This document shows, piece after piece, positions 55,647-63,761 of a stretch of 64,000 bases of DNA. The notes under the pieces were generated by a model that searched no databases, was not told the origin of the DNA, and saw only the letters and a list, made by a program, of their open reading frames with translations. The number at the start of each line of letters is the position of its first letter. The first letter of the stretch is position 1. This stretch comes from an uncultured Clostridia bacterium (GTDB taxonomy: Bacteria > Bacillota > Clostridia > TANB77 > CAG-508), in NCBI GenBank assembly GCA_934120645.1, contig CAKOUO010000004.1, positions 44,420 through 108,419 of the forward strand. Direction: 5' to 3'. Made by a program: the position numbers and the translations under genes.

Positions 55647-57461
55647 ATGAATAACCAAAAAATAAGAAATATAGCAATTATAGCACACGTTGACCATGGA
55701 AAAACAACACTAGTAGATGCATTATTAAAACAAAGTCATGTATTCAGAGAAAATGAACAAGTAGCAGAAAGAGTAATGGACTCAAATGACCAAGAAAAAG
55801 AAAGAGGAATAACAATTTTATCTAAAAATACATCAGTAATGCATGGAGATATCAAAATAAACATAGTAGACACACCAGGACATGCTGACTTTGGTGGAGA
55901 AGTAGAAAGAGTTTTAAAAACAGTAGATGGTGTTTTATTACTAGTTGATGCATTTGAAGGAGCAATGCCTCAAACAAGAGAAGTTTTAAAAAAATCATTA
56001 GCATTAGGATTAAAACCAATAGTTGTAATAAACAAAATAGATAGACCAGGAGCACAACCAGAAAAAGTTGTTGATCAAGTAATTGAATTATTTATTGAAT
56101 TAGATGCAACAGACGAACAATTAGACTTCCCAGTAGTATATGCATCAGCAAAAAATGGAATTGCAAAAATGGATTTAGCAGATGAAACAACAGATTTATC
56201 TTGTTTATTTGAAACAATAATAAATACAATAGATCCACCAAAATGTGATATAGAAGGACCAGCACAAATGCTAGTATCTAACATTGATTATGATGATTAT
56301 GTTGGAAGAATTGGTATAGGAAGACTAGAAAGAGGAACAATGAAAGTTGGAATGCCAGTTAGTATATGTGGAAAAGAAGATAAAATAACACAAGGAAGAA
56401 TTGCAAAATTATATACACATGTTGGTCTTAAAAAAGTTGAAGTTGAAGAAGTTGGAGCAGGAGATATCATAGAATTTGCAGGACTATCAGATATCAATAT
56501 AGGTGATACAGTATGTGACTTTGAACATCCAGAAAAAATACCTTTTGTTGATATAGATGAACCAACAGTAACAATGACATTTAGTGTAAATAACGGACCA
56601 TTTGCAGGAAGAGAAGGACAATTTGTAACATCAAGACATATAAGAGATAGATTATATAAAGAATTAGAAAGAAATGTATCTTTAAGAGTAAAAGATGGAG
56701 AAACACCAGATTCTTTTGAAGTATCAGGAAGAGGAGAACTTCATTTATCAGTATTAATAGAAACAATGAGAAGAGAAGGATTTGAATTATTAGTTTCAAG
56801 ACCAAAAGTTATCTTTAAAGAAATTAATGGAGTTAAATGTGAACCAATTGAACTATTAGTTGTAAATGTACCAGATGATTGTGTAGGAAATGTTATAGAA
56901 AAATTAGGAAGAAGAAAAGCTGAAATGGTTAACATGGAACCAGCAGAAGCAGGACATACAAAGGTAGAATTTAGAATACCAGCAAGAGGAATAATTGGAT
57001 ATAGAACAGAATTCCTTACAGACACAAAAGGTGAAGGAACAATGAACCATATATTTGATAGCTATGAACCATACAAGGGAGATATTCAAGCTCGTGTTAG
57101 AGGAACAATAGTTGCATTTGAACCAGGTAAATCAGTAACATACGGATTATACAATGCACAAGACAAAGGCGATTTATTTATAGGACCAGGTGTAGATGTT
57201 TATGAAGGTATGATTGTTGGACTAAACTCAAGAGGAGAAGACTTAGCAATAAATGTATGTAAAGAAAAACACTTAACAAATACTAGAGCATCAGGTTCTG
57301 ATGAAGCATTAAGATTAGTTCCACCAATACAAATGTCACTTGAAAAAGCTATTGAATTTATCCAAGATGATGAATTAGTTGAAATAACACCTAAATCAAT
57401 AAGATTAAGAAAGAAAATATTAGACACTAAAGAAAGAGAAAGAGCTAATAGAAATAAATAA
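55647..57461 (+). CDS. typA: Ribosome-associated GTPase TypA/BipA
   Basis: Translational GTPase (604 aa) involved in 50S assembly under stress. G1 is AHVDHGKTTL near residue 12, G2 ERGITI, G3 DTPGHADFGGE, G4 NKIDRPGA. EF-G-like domains III and V (GRGELHLSVLIETMRREG) and the BipA-specific C-terminal domain follow. Codon use is strongly biased to A/U-ending triplets, as expected for a well-expressed gene here. Confidence 0.97.
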   Translation: MNNQKIRNIAIIAHVDHGKTTLVDALLKQSHVFRENEQVAERVMDSNDQEKERGITILSKNTSVMHGDIKINIVDTPGHADFGGEVERVLKTVDGVLLLVDAFEGAMPQTREVLKKSLALGLKPIVVINKIDRPGAQPEKVVDQVIELFIELDATDEQLDFPVVYASAKNGIAKMDLADETTDLSCLFETIINTIDPPKCDIEGPAQMLVSNIDYDDYVGRIGIGRLERGTMKVGMPVSICGKEDKITQGRIAKLYTHVGLKKVEVEEVGAGDIIEFAGLSDINIGDTVCDFEHPEKIPFVDIDEPTVTMTFSVNNGPFAGREGQFVTSRHIRDRLYKELERNVSLRVKDGETPDSFEVSGRGELHLSVLIETMRREGFELLVSRPKVIFKEINGVKCEPIELLVVNVPDDCVGNVIEKLGRRKAEMVNMEPAEAGHTKVEFRIPARGIIGYRTEFLTDTKGEGTMNHIFDSYEPYKGDIQARVRGTIVAFEPGKSVTYGLYNAQDKGDLFIGPGVDVYEGMIVGLNSRGEDLAINVCKEKHLTNTRASGSDEALRLVPPIQMSLEKAIEFIQDDELVEITPKSIRLRKKILDTKERERANRNK

Positions 57462-57475
57462 TTGGAGATGATAGT

Positions 57476-57811
57476 ATGAGAGTTCATAAAGTATTAAAGG
57501 CAGGAGAGAAAAATTTTGGAGGAACAAATGCTTCAATAGCAGCAAGCAGTATAAAAGGAAAGAACCATAAACAAAAAATTAATTCAGATACAGAAAATAG
57601 AAAATATATAAAGAATTTGATATTACAGAAAATGGAAGAAGGAAAAACAGAAGAAGAAGCTTTAGATATTGCTATGGCAGATGAGGTTGCAAAAGAATTC
57701 GATTACTTTGATAAATATAAAATAGATAAAAGAGAAGCTTTTAGAGATTGGGTAAGAAGAGGAAGACAAAATAAAGTAAAGAGCAAAAATATAAGCGAGA
57801 ATGAAAGATAA
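57476..57811 (+). CDS. Small basic protein of unknown function
   Basis: 111 aa, no TM. The N-terminus is basic with Gly/Ser (FGGTNASIAASSIKGKNHK) and the C-terminal half is helical and charged. It lies 14 nt after typA with a GGAG site and is probably co-transcribed. No family recognised. Confidence 0.6.
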   Translation: MRVHKVLKAGEKNFGGTNASIAASSIKGKNHKQKINSDTENRKYIKNLILQKMEEGKTEEEALDIAMADEVAKEFDYFDKYKIDKREAFRDWVRRGRQNKVKSKNISENER

Positions 57812-57830
57812 ATTTTACTCATATTAAAGG

Positions 57831-57860
57831 AAAACATGTATATTGTATACATGTTTTTTT
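57831..57860 (+). terminator. Intrinsic terminator
   Basis: A 12-bp perfect stem (AAAACATGTATA / TATACATGTTTT) with 3-nt loop and T run. Confidence 0.9.
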
Positions 57861-57880
57861 TGTTGTGATTTCCATAAAAT

Positions 57881-57909
57881 TTGCAAAAAGAAATGTAATG
57901 TAGTAAAAT
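57881..57909 (+). promoter_or_regulatory. Promoter of the 57941 gene and trmR
   Basis: TTGCAA, a 17-bp spacer and TAAAAT, about 30 bp upstream of the start. Confidence 0.55.
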
Positions 57910-57940
57910 AAATATATATAAGATAGAGGTGATTTATAAT

Positions 57941-58471
57941 ATGGATATGAAAAATATGGCAGAATTAAATGAGTTTTGGAAAGAACAAAGAAAACTTCAA
58001 GCAAGGACTACAGTAGAAATCCAGGCTCCGGTAATAGCTGAGTATTTTGAAGAATTACAAAAAGTGAATAATGATGACAAATATAAGAAAATAATTTTAG
58101 ATTTAATAGAACAACTTAATAATAGTAAAGATGAATTAGAAGTTAAAAAAGTGCTAGATGGATATCAAAGAATAATTAAATCATATAAAGAAAAAATAAA
58201 AAGAGCTGAAAAAGGAGATAAAAGAATAATAGTTAGGGAAGATGCTGATATACAGAAAACAAAAGATATAATAGCACCTGTAGAAGTAATTTGTAGTTTT
58301 GTAGATAACTTATTATATGGTGGATTTACAAAAAGAAAAATACAAAGATATCTTGATATTTGGAAAGAAAAATCAACTTATAATATTTTAAAACCAGCAG
58401 ATGGAATTACAACATCTGAAAATGGAAGACATGGTAAAAATCCATATCATGAAATTGAAGAACAAAGATAA
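57941..58471 (+). CDS. Unknown soluble protein upstream of trmR
   Basis: 176-aa charged, helical protein with no TM. AGAGGTGA precedes ATG 57941 at 8 nt. The C-terminal part (FVDNLLYGGFTKRKIQRYLDIWKEKS shortened here) is basic and ends in ENGRHGKNPYHEIEEQR-type polar sequence. It shares an operon with the O-methyltransferase gene. No family recognised. Confidence 0.6.
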   Translation: MDMKNMAELNEFWKEQRKLQARTTVEIQAPVIAEYFEELQKVNNDDKYKKIILDLIEQLNNSKDELEVKKVLDGYQRIIKSYKEKIKRAEKGDKRIIVREDADIQKTKDIIAPVEVICSFVDNLLYGGFTKRKIQRYLDIWKEKSTYNILKPADGITTSENGRHGKNPYHEIEEQR

Positions 58472-58492
58472 ATGATTATTAGGAGATAGATT

Positions 58493-59083
58493 ATGAATAT
58501 AGAAGAACTAAAAAAAATAAAACAAAAAGCATTAGAAGAACATATACCAATAATAATGGATGATACATTAGAAGTTATAGAAAAGGAACTAGAAAAGAAT
58601 CCACCAAAACGAATACTAGAAATAGGTACAGCTGTTGGTTATTCAGCAATGTGTTTCTCTGAATTTTTAGCAGAAGATGGAAAAATAGATACAATTGAAA
58701 GAGATGAAGAAAGAATAAAAGAAGCAAAAGTAAATATAAAAAATGTAGGTGTAGAAGAAAAAATAAAGATATATGAAGGCGATGCAGTGGAAATATTACC
58801 AACATTAAATGAAAAGTATGATATGGTATTTATTGATGCAGCAAAAGGAAAATATCCATTTTTCTTAAAAGAAGCTTTAAGAATGATAAATGAAAATGGA
58901 ATTATATTTGCTGATAACATTTTGTATAAAGGATATGTAATGAGTGATTATAATAAACATAAACAACGTACAGCAGTAAGAAATTTAAGAGAATATATTA
59001 AAGAAGTTTCTGAAAATCCAAATTTAGAAACTGAAATATTAGAAGTTGGAGATGGACTTGCAATAAGTAAAATAAAAAAGTAA
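58493..59083 (+). CDS. trmR: SAM-dependent O-methyltransferase, TrmR/YrrM-like
   Basis: 196-aa class I methyltransferase of the caffeoyl-CoA O-methyltransferase type. The SAM motif is ILEIGTAVGYSAMCF near residue 41, DTIERDEER follows, and the metal/catalytic DAAKGKYPFF is near 120. In Bacillus the homologous YrrM (TrmR) methylates 5-hydroxyuridine at tRNA position 34, and U32 proteins (TrhP) make that hydroxyuridine. A U32 protein is encoded 1.3 kb away, supporting the tRNA role. Symbol assigned from that context. Confidence 0.8.
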   Translation: MNIEELKKIKQKALEEHIPIIMDDTLEVIEKELEKNPPKRILEIGTAVGYSAMCFSEFLAEDGKIDTIERDEERIKEAKVNIKNVGVEEKIKIYEGDAVEILPTLNEKYDMVFIDAAKGKYPFFLKEALRMINENGIIFADNILYKGYVMSDYNKHKQRTAVRNLREYIKEVSENPNLETEILEVGDGLAISKIKK

Positions 59084-59112
59084 GGTAGTTATTTAAATTA
59101 CCTTACTTTTTC
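59075..59112. terminator. Bidirectional terminator
   Basis: A 13-bp perfect stem (AAAAAGTAAGGTA / TACCTTACTTTTT) overlapping the trmR stop, between convergent genes. Confidence 0.88.
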
Positions 59113-60228
59113 ATTTGAAATTTGTTTTTTACTTTGTTCATCAATATCTCTTAATTTTTTTCTTATATCCTTAAACTTAATTCCTAATAAATTTTCTAAT
59201 TCATATTGTTCACTTCTAAATTTTTTATAAGTTATAGGTGAAGTTTTTAAATTATTTTTATCAGAGTGATCATTCTTATTTGAATTATAAAAATGATAAA
59301 AACGATTTTCAAAAGGAAGATCGATTATAATTGGGTTTCCAAATTCATCAGTAAAACTACTTATTTCAGCATATAAAGGAACTCTATTAGCAGATAAGTC
59401 ATTCAATATTCTAGGTTTATACTTACTATGTGCAATTTCACCAGAAGTTTTAGAGAGATTTTCCATATTAAATGTTCTTATTTGAGTTTCGTATGCAAAA
59501 TCAGCATTATTTATATGTTCTATAAGAATATGAATTGATTTATATCCATTTTTTTTAGGGTGTTGAATATAGTCTTTTGTTATATATTCTTTTTCAGAAT
59601 TAGTTTCATTAGGAGAAATATCTTTTTTCATTCTAAAATTAGTATTAATTCTAAAATCATACAAAGCTTTTGCAACTGTGTCACACATTTCAATTAATAC
59701 ACTTTCTTTTTCACACTCATTATATTTGGAAATAACTATTCTTTCAGCCATAATATCATTAATATATGGGTCTTTTCCTTTTAGAATATTTTCATTTAAC
59801 TTTTTAATATAACTTTCACGTGATTTTATTCTTATTTTTATACTAAAAACTAAACCAGGAAATTTTTTTTGTAGATAAGCTCTTTCCATTGTTGCATATT
59901 TTTTTATTTCATCAATATAGTCATTAGTATATAAATTATATCTATCAATTAAATCTTGATAATCATCTCTATTTTCTAAAGCAGATAAATCCTGCTTTTT
60001 TAATGGAAATTGAAATAAGATATGTTTTTTTGTATCTGAATTTTTTAATTGCATATTTAAATATTTTCTATCATCAGAAATAGAAGCTTGGACATTAGAA
60101 GGCAATGGAAATAAACCTAATTCATGTAATAATAAATTAGTATCAATTTCTTTATTTAAAGTACCAGTTTCAGTTGTATTAGTATCTACTTTTAATGCGG
60201 ACTTAAATTTGTTATTACTAGATTTCAT
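59098..60228 (-). CDS. RelA/SpoT-like nucleotidyltransferase domain protein
   Basis: 376-aa soluble protein whose central part looks like a (p)ppGpp synthetase fold. FSIKIRIKSRESYIKKL (an RxK-x-S-like stretch) lies near residue 130, followed by NDIMAERIVIS where synthetases have DxxGxR, HPKKNGYKSIHILIE and YETQIRTFN (ExQxR). There is no HD hydrolase and no ACT domain. The Gly of DxxGxR is replaced, so activity is uncertain. ATG 60228 fits AAAAGGAG spacing best. Confidence 0.7.
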   Translation of the reverse strand: MKSSNNKFKSALKVDTNTTETGTLNKEIDTNLLLHELGLFPLPSNVQASISDDRKYLNMQLKNSDTKKHILFQFPLKKQDLSALENRDDYQDLIDRYNLYTNDYIDEIKKYATMERAYLQKKFPGLVFSIKIRIKSRESYIKKLNENILKGKDPYINDIMAERIVISKYNECEKESVLIEMCDTVAKALYDFRINTNFRMKKDISPNETNSEKEYITKDYIQHPKKNGYKSIHILIEHINNADFAYETQIRTFNMENLSKTSGEIAHSKYKPRILNDLSANRVPLYAEISSFTDEFGNPIIIDLPFENRFYHFYNSNKNDHSDKNNLKTSPITYKKFRSEQYELENLLGIKFKDIRKKLRDIDEQSKKQISNEKVR

Positions 60229-60318
60229 TTTCATCAACTCCTTTTAAATAATATTAAATAGCAAAATTAATTATACCAGAATTTTCAAATAAAATCAACA
60301 CTACCTTTATACAAATTA

Positions 60319-60347
60319 TTGACATAATTAAATAATGTAGGTATAAT
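60319..60347 (+). promoter_or_regulatory. Strong sigma-A promoter of the U32 gene
   Basis: Consensus TTGACA, 17-bp spacer, TATAAT, 38 bp upstream of the ATG at 60385. Confidence 0.88.
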
Positions 60348-60384
60348 AATATGTACTATAAGAACTAAGAAAAGAGGAAATAAA

Positions 60385-61644
60385 ATGAAAAAAATAGAGT
60401 TATTAGCTCCAGCAGGTTCATTTGAAAAAGCAAAAACAGCTTTTCTATACGGAGCAGATGCAGTATATTGTGGTACATCATCACTATCATTAAGAACAAG
60501 AGCAGATATGGGAAATGATGACTTAATAAAAACAATAAAATATGCACATAGTATAGGAAAGAGAGTACATGTAACATTAAACATATTTGCATGGGACGAA
60601 AAATATGATGAAATAATAGAGATGGCAAAAATATTAAATGAAGTAAAACCTGATGCGATAATTGCTGCAGATGGTGGAGTAATAGAAGTACTAAAAAAAT
60701 ATGCCCCAGATATTCCTATACATGTAAGTACACAAGCAAATGTAGTAAGCTTACATGCTGCTAATTTTTGGTATAAAAATGGTGCTAAAAGAGTAATAAT
60801 GGCTAGAGAAGCAAATAAGGAACAGATTAAATATATAATGGAAAACAAGCCTGAAGATTTAGAAGTTGAAATGTTTGCACATGGTGCCATATGTTTTGCT
60901 TATTCAGGAAGATGTTTTTTAAGTGATTTCTTATGTGGAAGAAGTGCAAATTTAGGTGATTGTGCACAAAGTTGTAGATGGTCATATAATCTTTATGCAG
61001 AAGAAAAAAATAATCCAGGGCAATATATGCCGATAGAAACAAATGAACATGGCACAACTATATTTTCATCAAAAGATTTATGCCTAATAAAAGAAATTCC
61101 AGAGATAATAGATATGGGAGTTGATAGTCTAAAAATAGAAGGTAGATTAAAAACAGAATACTATCTAGCAACAGTAGTAAATGTTTATAGAAATGCAATA
61201 GATGACTATCAAAAAAATCCAAACAACTATGATTACACAAAATATTTAGAAGAAATAGAAAAAATAAAAACTAGAGAGCTTACAACATTTTATTTTAATG
61301 ATAGAAAAAATAAAGATATTCAAGACTATAGTGGTAGACAATATAATGAAGGATATGAATTCGGAGGAAAAGTAGTAGAATATAAAGAAGAAAAATCAAT
61401 AATAGAAATAAAAAATAAACTAATTGTAGGAGATACTTTAGAAATATTAGTACCAAACAAATTAAAACCTGTAGAATTTAAAATAGAAAAATTATGGGAT
61501 GATGAAACAGGAGAAGAAATAAAATCAGTAAGCCCTGGTGTTCAAGGACAAAAAGTCTTGATGAAATTACCAATTACATGTGAAAGTGGTTGGATATTAA
61601 GGAGGAAAAAGTTGTCAAAAGGGACGTCCCTTTTTGACAACTAA
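60385..61644 (+). CDS. Peptidase U32-family protein, TrhP-like
   Basis: 419-aa U32-family protein. KKIELLAPAGSFEKAKTAF at the start, PIHVSTQANVVS, EMFAHGAICFAYSGRCFLS near 165, CAQSCRW near 195 and SLKIEGRLKTEYY mark the family, including the Cys set that holds an Fe-S cluster. Bacterial relatives TrhP and RlhA hydroxylate tRNA U34 or 23S rRNA. The last ten codons (KLSKGTSLFDN) and the TAA lie inside a palindromic repeat, so the element supplies the C-terminus and stop. Confidence 0.88.
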   Translation: MKKIELLAPAGSFEKAKTAFLYGADAVYCGTSSLSLRTRADMGNDDLIKTIKYAHSIGKRVHVTLNIFAWDEKYDEIIEMAKILNEVKPDAIIAADGGVIEVLKKYAPDIPIHVSTQANVVSLHAANFWYKNGAKRVIMAREANKEQIKYIMENKPEDLEVEMFAHGAICFAYSGRCFLSDFLCGRSANLGDCAQSCRWSYNLYAEEKNNPGQYMPIETNEHGTTIFSSKDLCLIKEIPEIIDMGVDSLKIEGRLKTEYYLATVVNVYRNAIDDYQKNPNNYDYTKYLEEIEKIKTRELTTFYFNDRKNKDIQDYSGRQYNEGYEFGGKVVEYKEEKSIIEIKNKLIVGDTLEILVPNKLKPVEFKIEKLWDDETGEEIKSVSPGVQGQKVLMKLPITCESGWILRRKKLSKGTSLFDN

Positions 61645-61717
61645 TATATCAAAGAATAATAATTTAATAATACATAAATAAAAGTTGTCAAAAAGGGGCG
61701 TCCCTTTTGACAACTAT
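61607..61717. repeat. Inverted pair of palindromic repeats, copies C1 and C2
   Basis: Second pair of the same element (61607-61643 and 61680-61716), with an AT-rich 36-bp spacer unlike that of the 23.5-kb pair. Outer arms CAAAAGGG and CCCTTTTG pair with each other, and inner arms CCCTTTTTG and CAAAAAGGGG pair. The U32 gene's TAA is in C1 and the DUF4364 gene's TAG is in C2, so the pair again sits exactly between convergent genes. Confidence 0.9.
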
Positions 61718-62256
61718 TTTTCTTCTAATAATATATTTAGAATTTTAGGATATAATTTGGAAGCGTTTGCGTTCCAATTATCTACAATTTTTTTTGCTCT
61801 TTCTCTAGACCCAGCGAAAGTTTTTACTTCAAAAATTGTTTCATTGTTTTCTATAATTTTACATTTAATGGTATAATCGCTTTCATTTTTAGGAATAAAT
61901 TCAGCAACTACAGAAGTTTCATCAGTAATTGAAGAAAGTTCTTTTTTAAATACATTGTCTGCTTTTAATTTTAATATTCCTGGTAATACATCTTGAGTAA
62001 GAGTTAACGCATTTTTCCCTTCAGTTGTTATTTTAAGTACAGATTCTTCTTCATCTTTAGTGAAAATTCCTACTAACTTTGAATCCATTAAATCAGTTAA
62101 AACTTCTTTAAAATAAAAGTAATTAACATTATTAATGGAAGAAATAATTTTATATAAGCCATCTTCTATAATACCAGAATTTAATTGACTTAATATATAT
62201 AAAATTAAAACTTTATTTTCAGCCAAAGCAGTAGTATTATCTGGACTAGACATCAT
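61714..62256 (-). CDS. DUF4364-family protein
   Basis: 180-aa protein with an N-terminal winged-helix-like half (NKVLILYILSQLNSGIIEDGLY) and an alpha/beta C-terminal half ending KIVDNWNANASKLYPKIL. It matches DUF4364, a Clostridial family of predicted DNA-binding proteins of unknown role. ATG 62256 has AAGGAG at 8 nt. Its stop is inside the repeat. It is divergent from ldh. Confidence 0.8.
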   Translation of the reverse strand: MMSSPDNTTALAENKVLILYILSQLNSGIIEDGLYKIISSINNVNYFYFKEVLTDLMDSKLVGIFTKDEEESVLKITTEGKNALTLTQDVLPGILKLKADNVFKKELSSITDETSVVAEFIPKNESDYTIKCKIIENNETIFEVKTFAGSRERAKKIVDNWNANASKLYPKILNILLEEK

Positions 62257-62287
62257 AAATAGCACTCCTTACTTTGTTTTTTTTTGG

Positions 62288-62334
62288 ATTATATCACAAA
62301 ATTTTATAAAAGTAAAATATTTTTGTGATATAAT
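62288..62334. promoter_or_regulatory. Palindromic divergent promoter region
   Basis: A 14-bp perfect inverted repeat (ATTATATCACAAAA / TTTTGTGATATAAT) with an 19-bp spacer. Each arm holds an outward-facing extended -10 (TGATATAAT), one for the DUF4364 gene and one towards ldh. A further TATAAT lies at 62359-62364. The TTGTGATAT arms could also bind a regulator such as a Rex-like factor, but the spacing is not that of a Rex box. Confidence 0.55.
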
Positions 62335-62412
62335 ATTTAAAAAAAATAAAAATAGTAGTATAATATATTGCGACTAGAAAATAATAAAAGCAAAAGTTAA
62401 GGAGGAATAATA

Positions 62413-63372
62413 ATGAAAAAAGGTAAAGTTGTTTTAGTAGGAACAGGATTTGTAGGAATGAGCATGGCTTATTCTATGCTTAATAGAGGGGGAGTAAATG
62501 AACTTATATTAATAGATATTGATAAAGAGAAAACAAAAGGTGAAGAAATGGATTTATCACATGGATTACCATTTGCACCACAAAAAATGGTTATAAAAGC
62601 TGGTGATTATGATGATTGTAAAGATGCACAAGTTGTTGTAATTACAGCTGGTGTTGCACAAAAGCAAGGAGGACAAACAAGATTAGAACTTGCAGAAGTA
62701 AATACAAAAATTATGAGAGATATAACAAGAAGTATAATGGCAAGTGGATTTAATGGAATTATAATTGTTGCAAGTAACCCAGTAGATTTAATGACATATG
62801 TTGTTGCAAAAGTATCAGGGCTTCCAAAAAATCAAGTAATAGGTTCAGGAACAGTTTTAGATACAGCTAGATTAAGATACATTTTATCAGATTATTTAAA
62901 AGTATCAAGTAAAAATATCCATGCATATATTATGGGAGAACACGGAGATTCATCATTTGTGCCTTGGGACCATGCTTATGTAGGATGTAAAAGAATAAAA
63001 GATGTTATGAAAGATGGAAATCATCCAATAGAAGATTTAAATAAAATTCATCAAGATGTTGTTAATGCAGCCTATGAAATTATAAATAAAAAGAAAGCAA
63101 CTTATTATGGAATAGGAATGTCATTAAGCAAATTAGTAAAATCAGTATTAGATAATGATAATTCTATATTAACAGTTTCTACTTATTTAAAAGACGGTGA
63201 ATATGGACAAGATGATATATATATAGGTGTGCCAGCAATTATTAATAGTAATGGTGTAAGAGAATTATTAACACTTGAATTAAATGAAGAAGAACAAGCT
63301 AAATTGGATAATAGTTGTAAAATTATCAAGGAAATGAGAGAAAATTCAATTGATAAGATTATAAATGAATAA
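62413..63372 (+). CDS. ldh: L-lactate dehydrogenase
   Basis: NAD-dependent enzyme (319 aa) reducing pyruvate to L-lactate. The dinucleotide motif is VGTGFVGMSMA near residue 8. Substrate Arg is in QGGQTRLELAEVN, ASNPVDLMTYV follows, and the catalytic His is in GEHGDSSFVPW near 178. GGQTR after the active-site loop Gln favours lactate over malate dehydrogenase (Gln in KQGGQ). It has its own terminator. Confidence 0.93.
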   Translation: MKKGKVVLVGTGFVGMSMAYSMLNRGGVNELILIDIDKEKTKGEEMDLSHGLPFAPQKMVIKAGDYDDCKDAQVVVITAGVAQKQGGQTRLELAEVNTKIMRDITRSIMASGFNGIIIVASNPVDLMTYVVAKVSGLPKNQVIGSGTVLDTARLRYILSDYLKVSSKNIHAYIMGEHGDSSFVPWDHAYVGCKRIKDVMKDGNHPIEDLNKIHQDVVNAAYEIINKKKATYYGIGMSLSKLVKSVLDNDNSILTVSTYLKDGEYGQDDIYIGVPAIINSNGVRELLTLELNEEEQAKLDNSCKIIKEMRENSIDKIINE

Positions 63373-63377
63373 AAAAT

Positions 63378-63418
63378 AATGTCAAAGGATGTGAAAATCT
63401 TTTGACATTATTTTTTTG
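63378..63418 (+). terminator. Terminator of ldh
   Basis: A 13-bp stem (AATGTCAAAGGAT / ATCTTTTGACATT, one G-U) with a long T run. Confidence 0.9.
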
Positions 63419-63449
63419 TAAATATTTCCAAAATATTTCAAAAAACCTG

Positions 63450-63478
63450 TTGACATACGGACAAAAGCATTGTATAAT
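63450..63478 (+). promoter_or_regulatory. rpsJ: Strong promoter of the S10 operon
   Basis: Perfect TTGACA, 17-bp spacer, TATAAT. It drives a leader of about 275 nt before rpsJ. Confidence 0.9.
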
Positions 63479-63484
63479 ATATAA

Positions 63485-63761
63485 GCATGAATTAAGCGTT
63501 GAAACCGAATGTGGCTACATTCTTACGGAGATAAGGATGGAGGGAACTTCGGCGGAGTATGTCATGGCGTAGACCAGGCGGTAAGTTAAATTATTAAAAT
63601 TGCACTTATCCCAGAATTAACATGCATATTTTGGGTTTTAAAATAGGATGGTTTCAAAACACCAGAGTGCGTTTTAACTTGCCACGGTAATTTAGGTAGC
63701 AAATATAGCTATCAAGGGGAATACCCAAAAAATAAAATTTATATAAGGAGGGAAAATTACA
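63485..63761 (+). promoter_or_regulatory. Structured leader of the S10 ribosomal-protein operon
   Basis: About 275 nt of unusually GC-richer, non-coding RNA with several visible stems: GAATGT / ACATTC at the 5' end, a long-range stem GGTAAGTTA (near 63580) with TAACTTGCC (near 63680), CCCAGAAT / ATTTTGGG followed by TTTT (terminator-like), AAAAC / GTTTT, and GGTAGC / GCTATC. S10 operons are often autoregulated by a ribosomal protein such as L4; whether this RNA does so is inference. I do not recognise a named family. Confidence 0.7.

Noticed and set aside
62288..62334. Rex operator controlling ldh
   Set aside because: The TTGTGA-like arms are 19 bp apart; a Rex site needs a compact palindrome of about 18 bp, so I list it only as a palindromic promoter.
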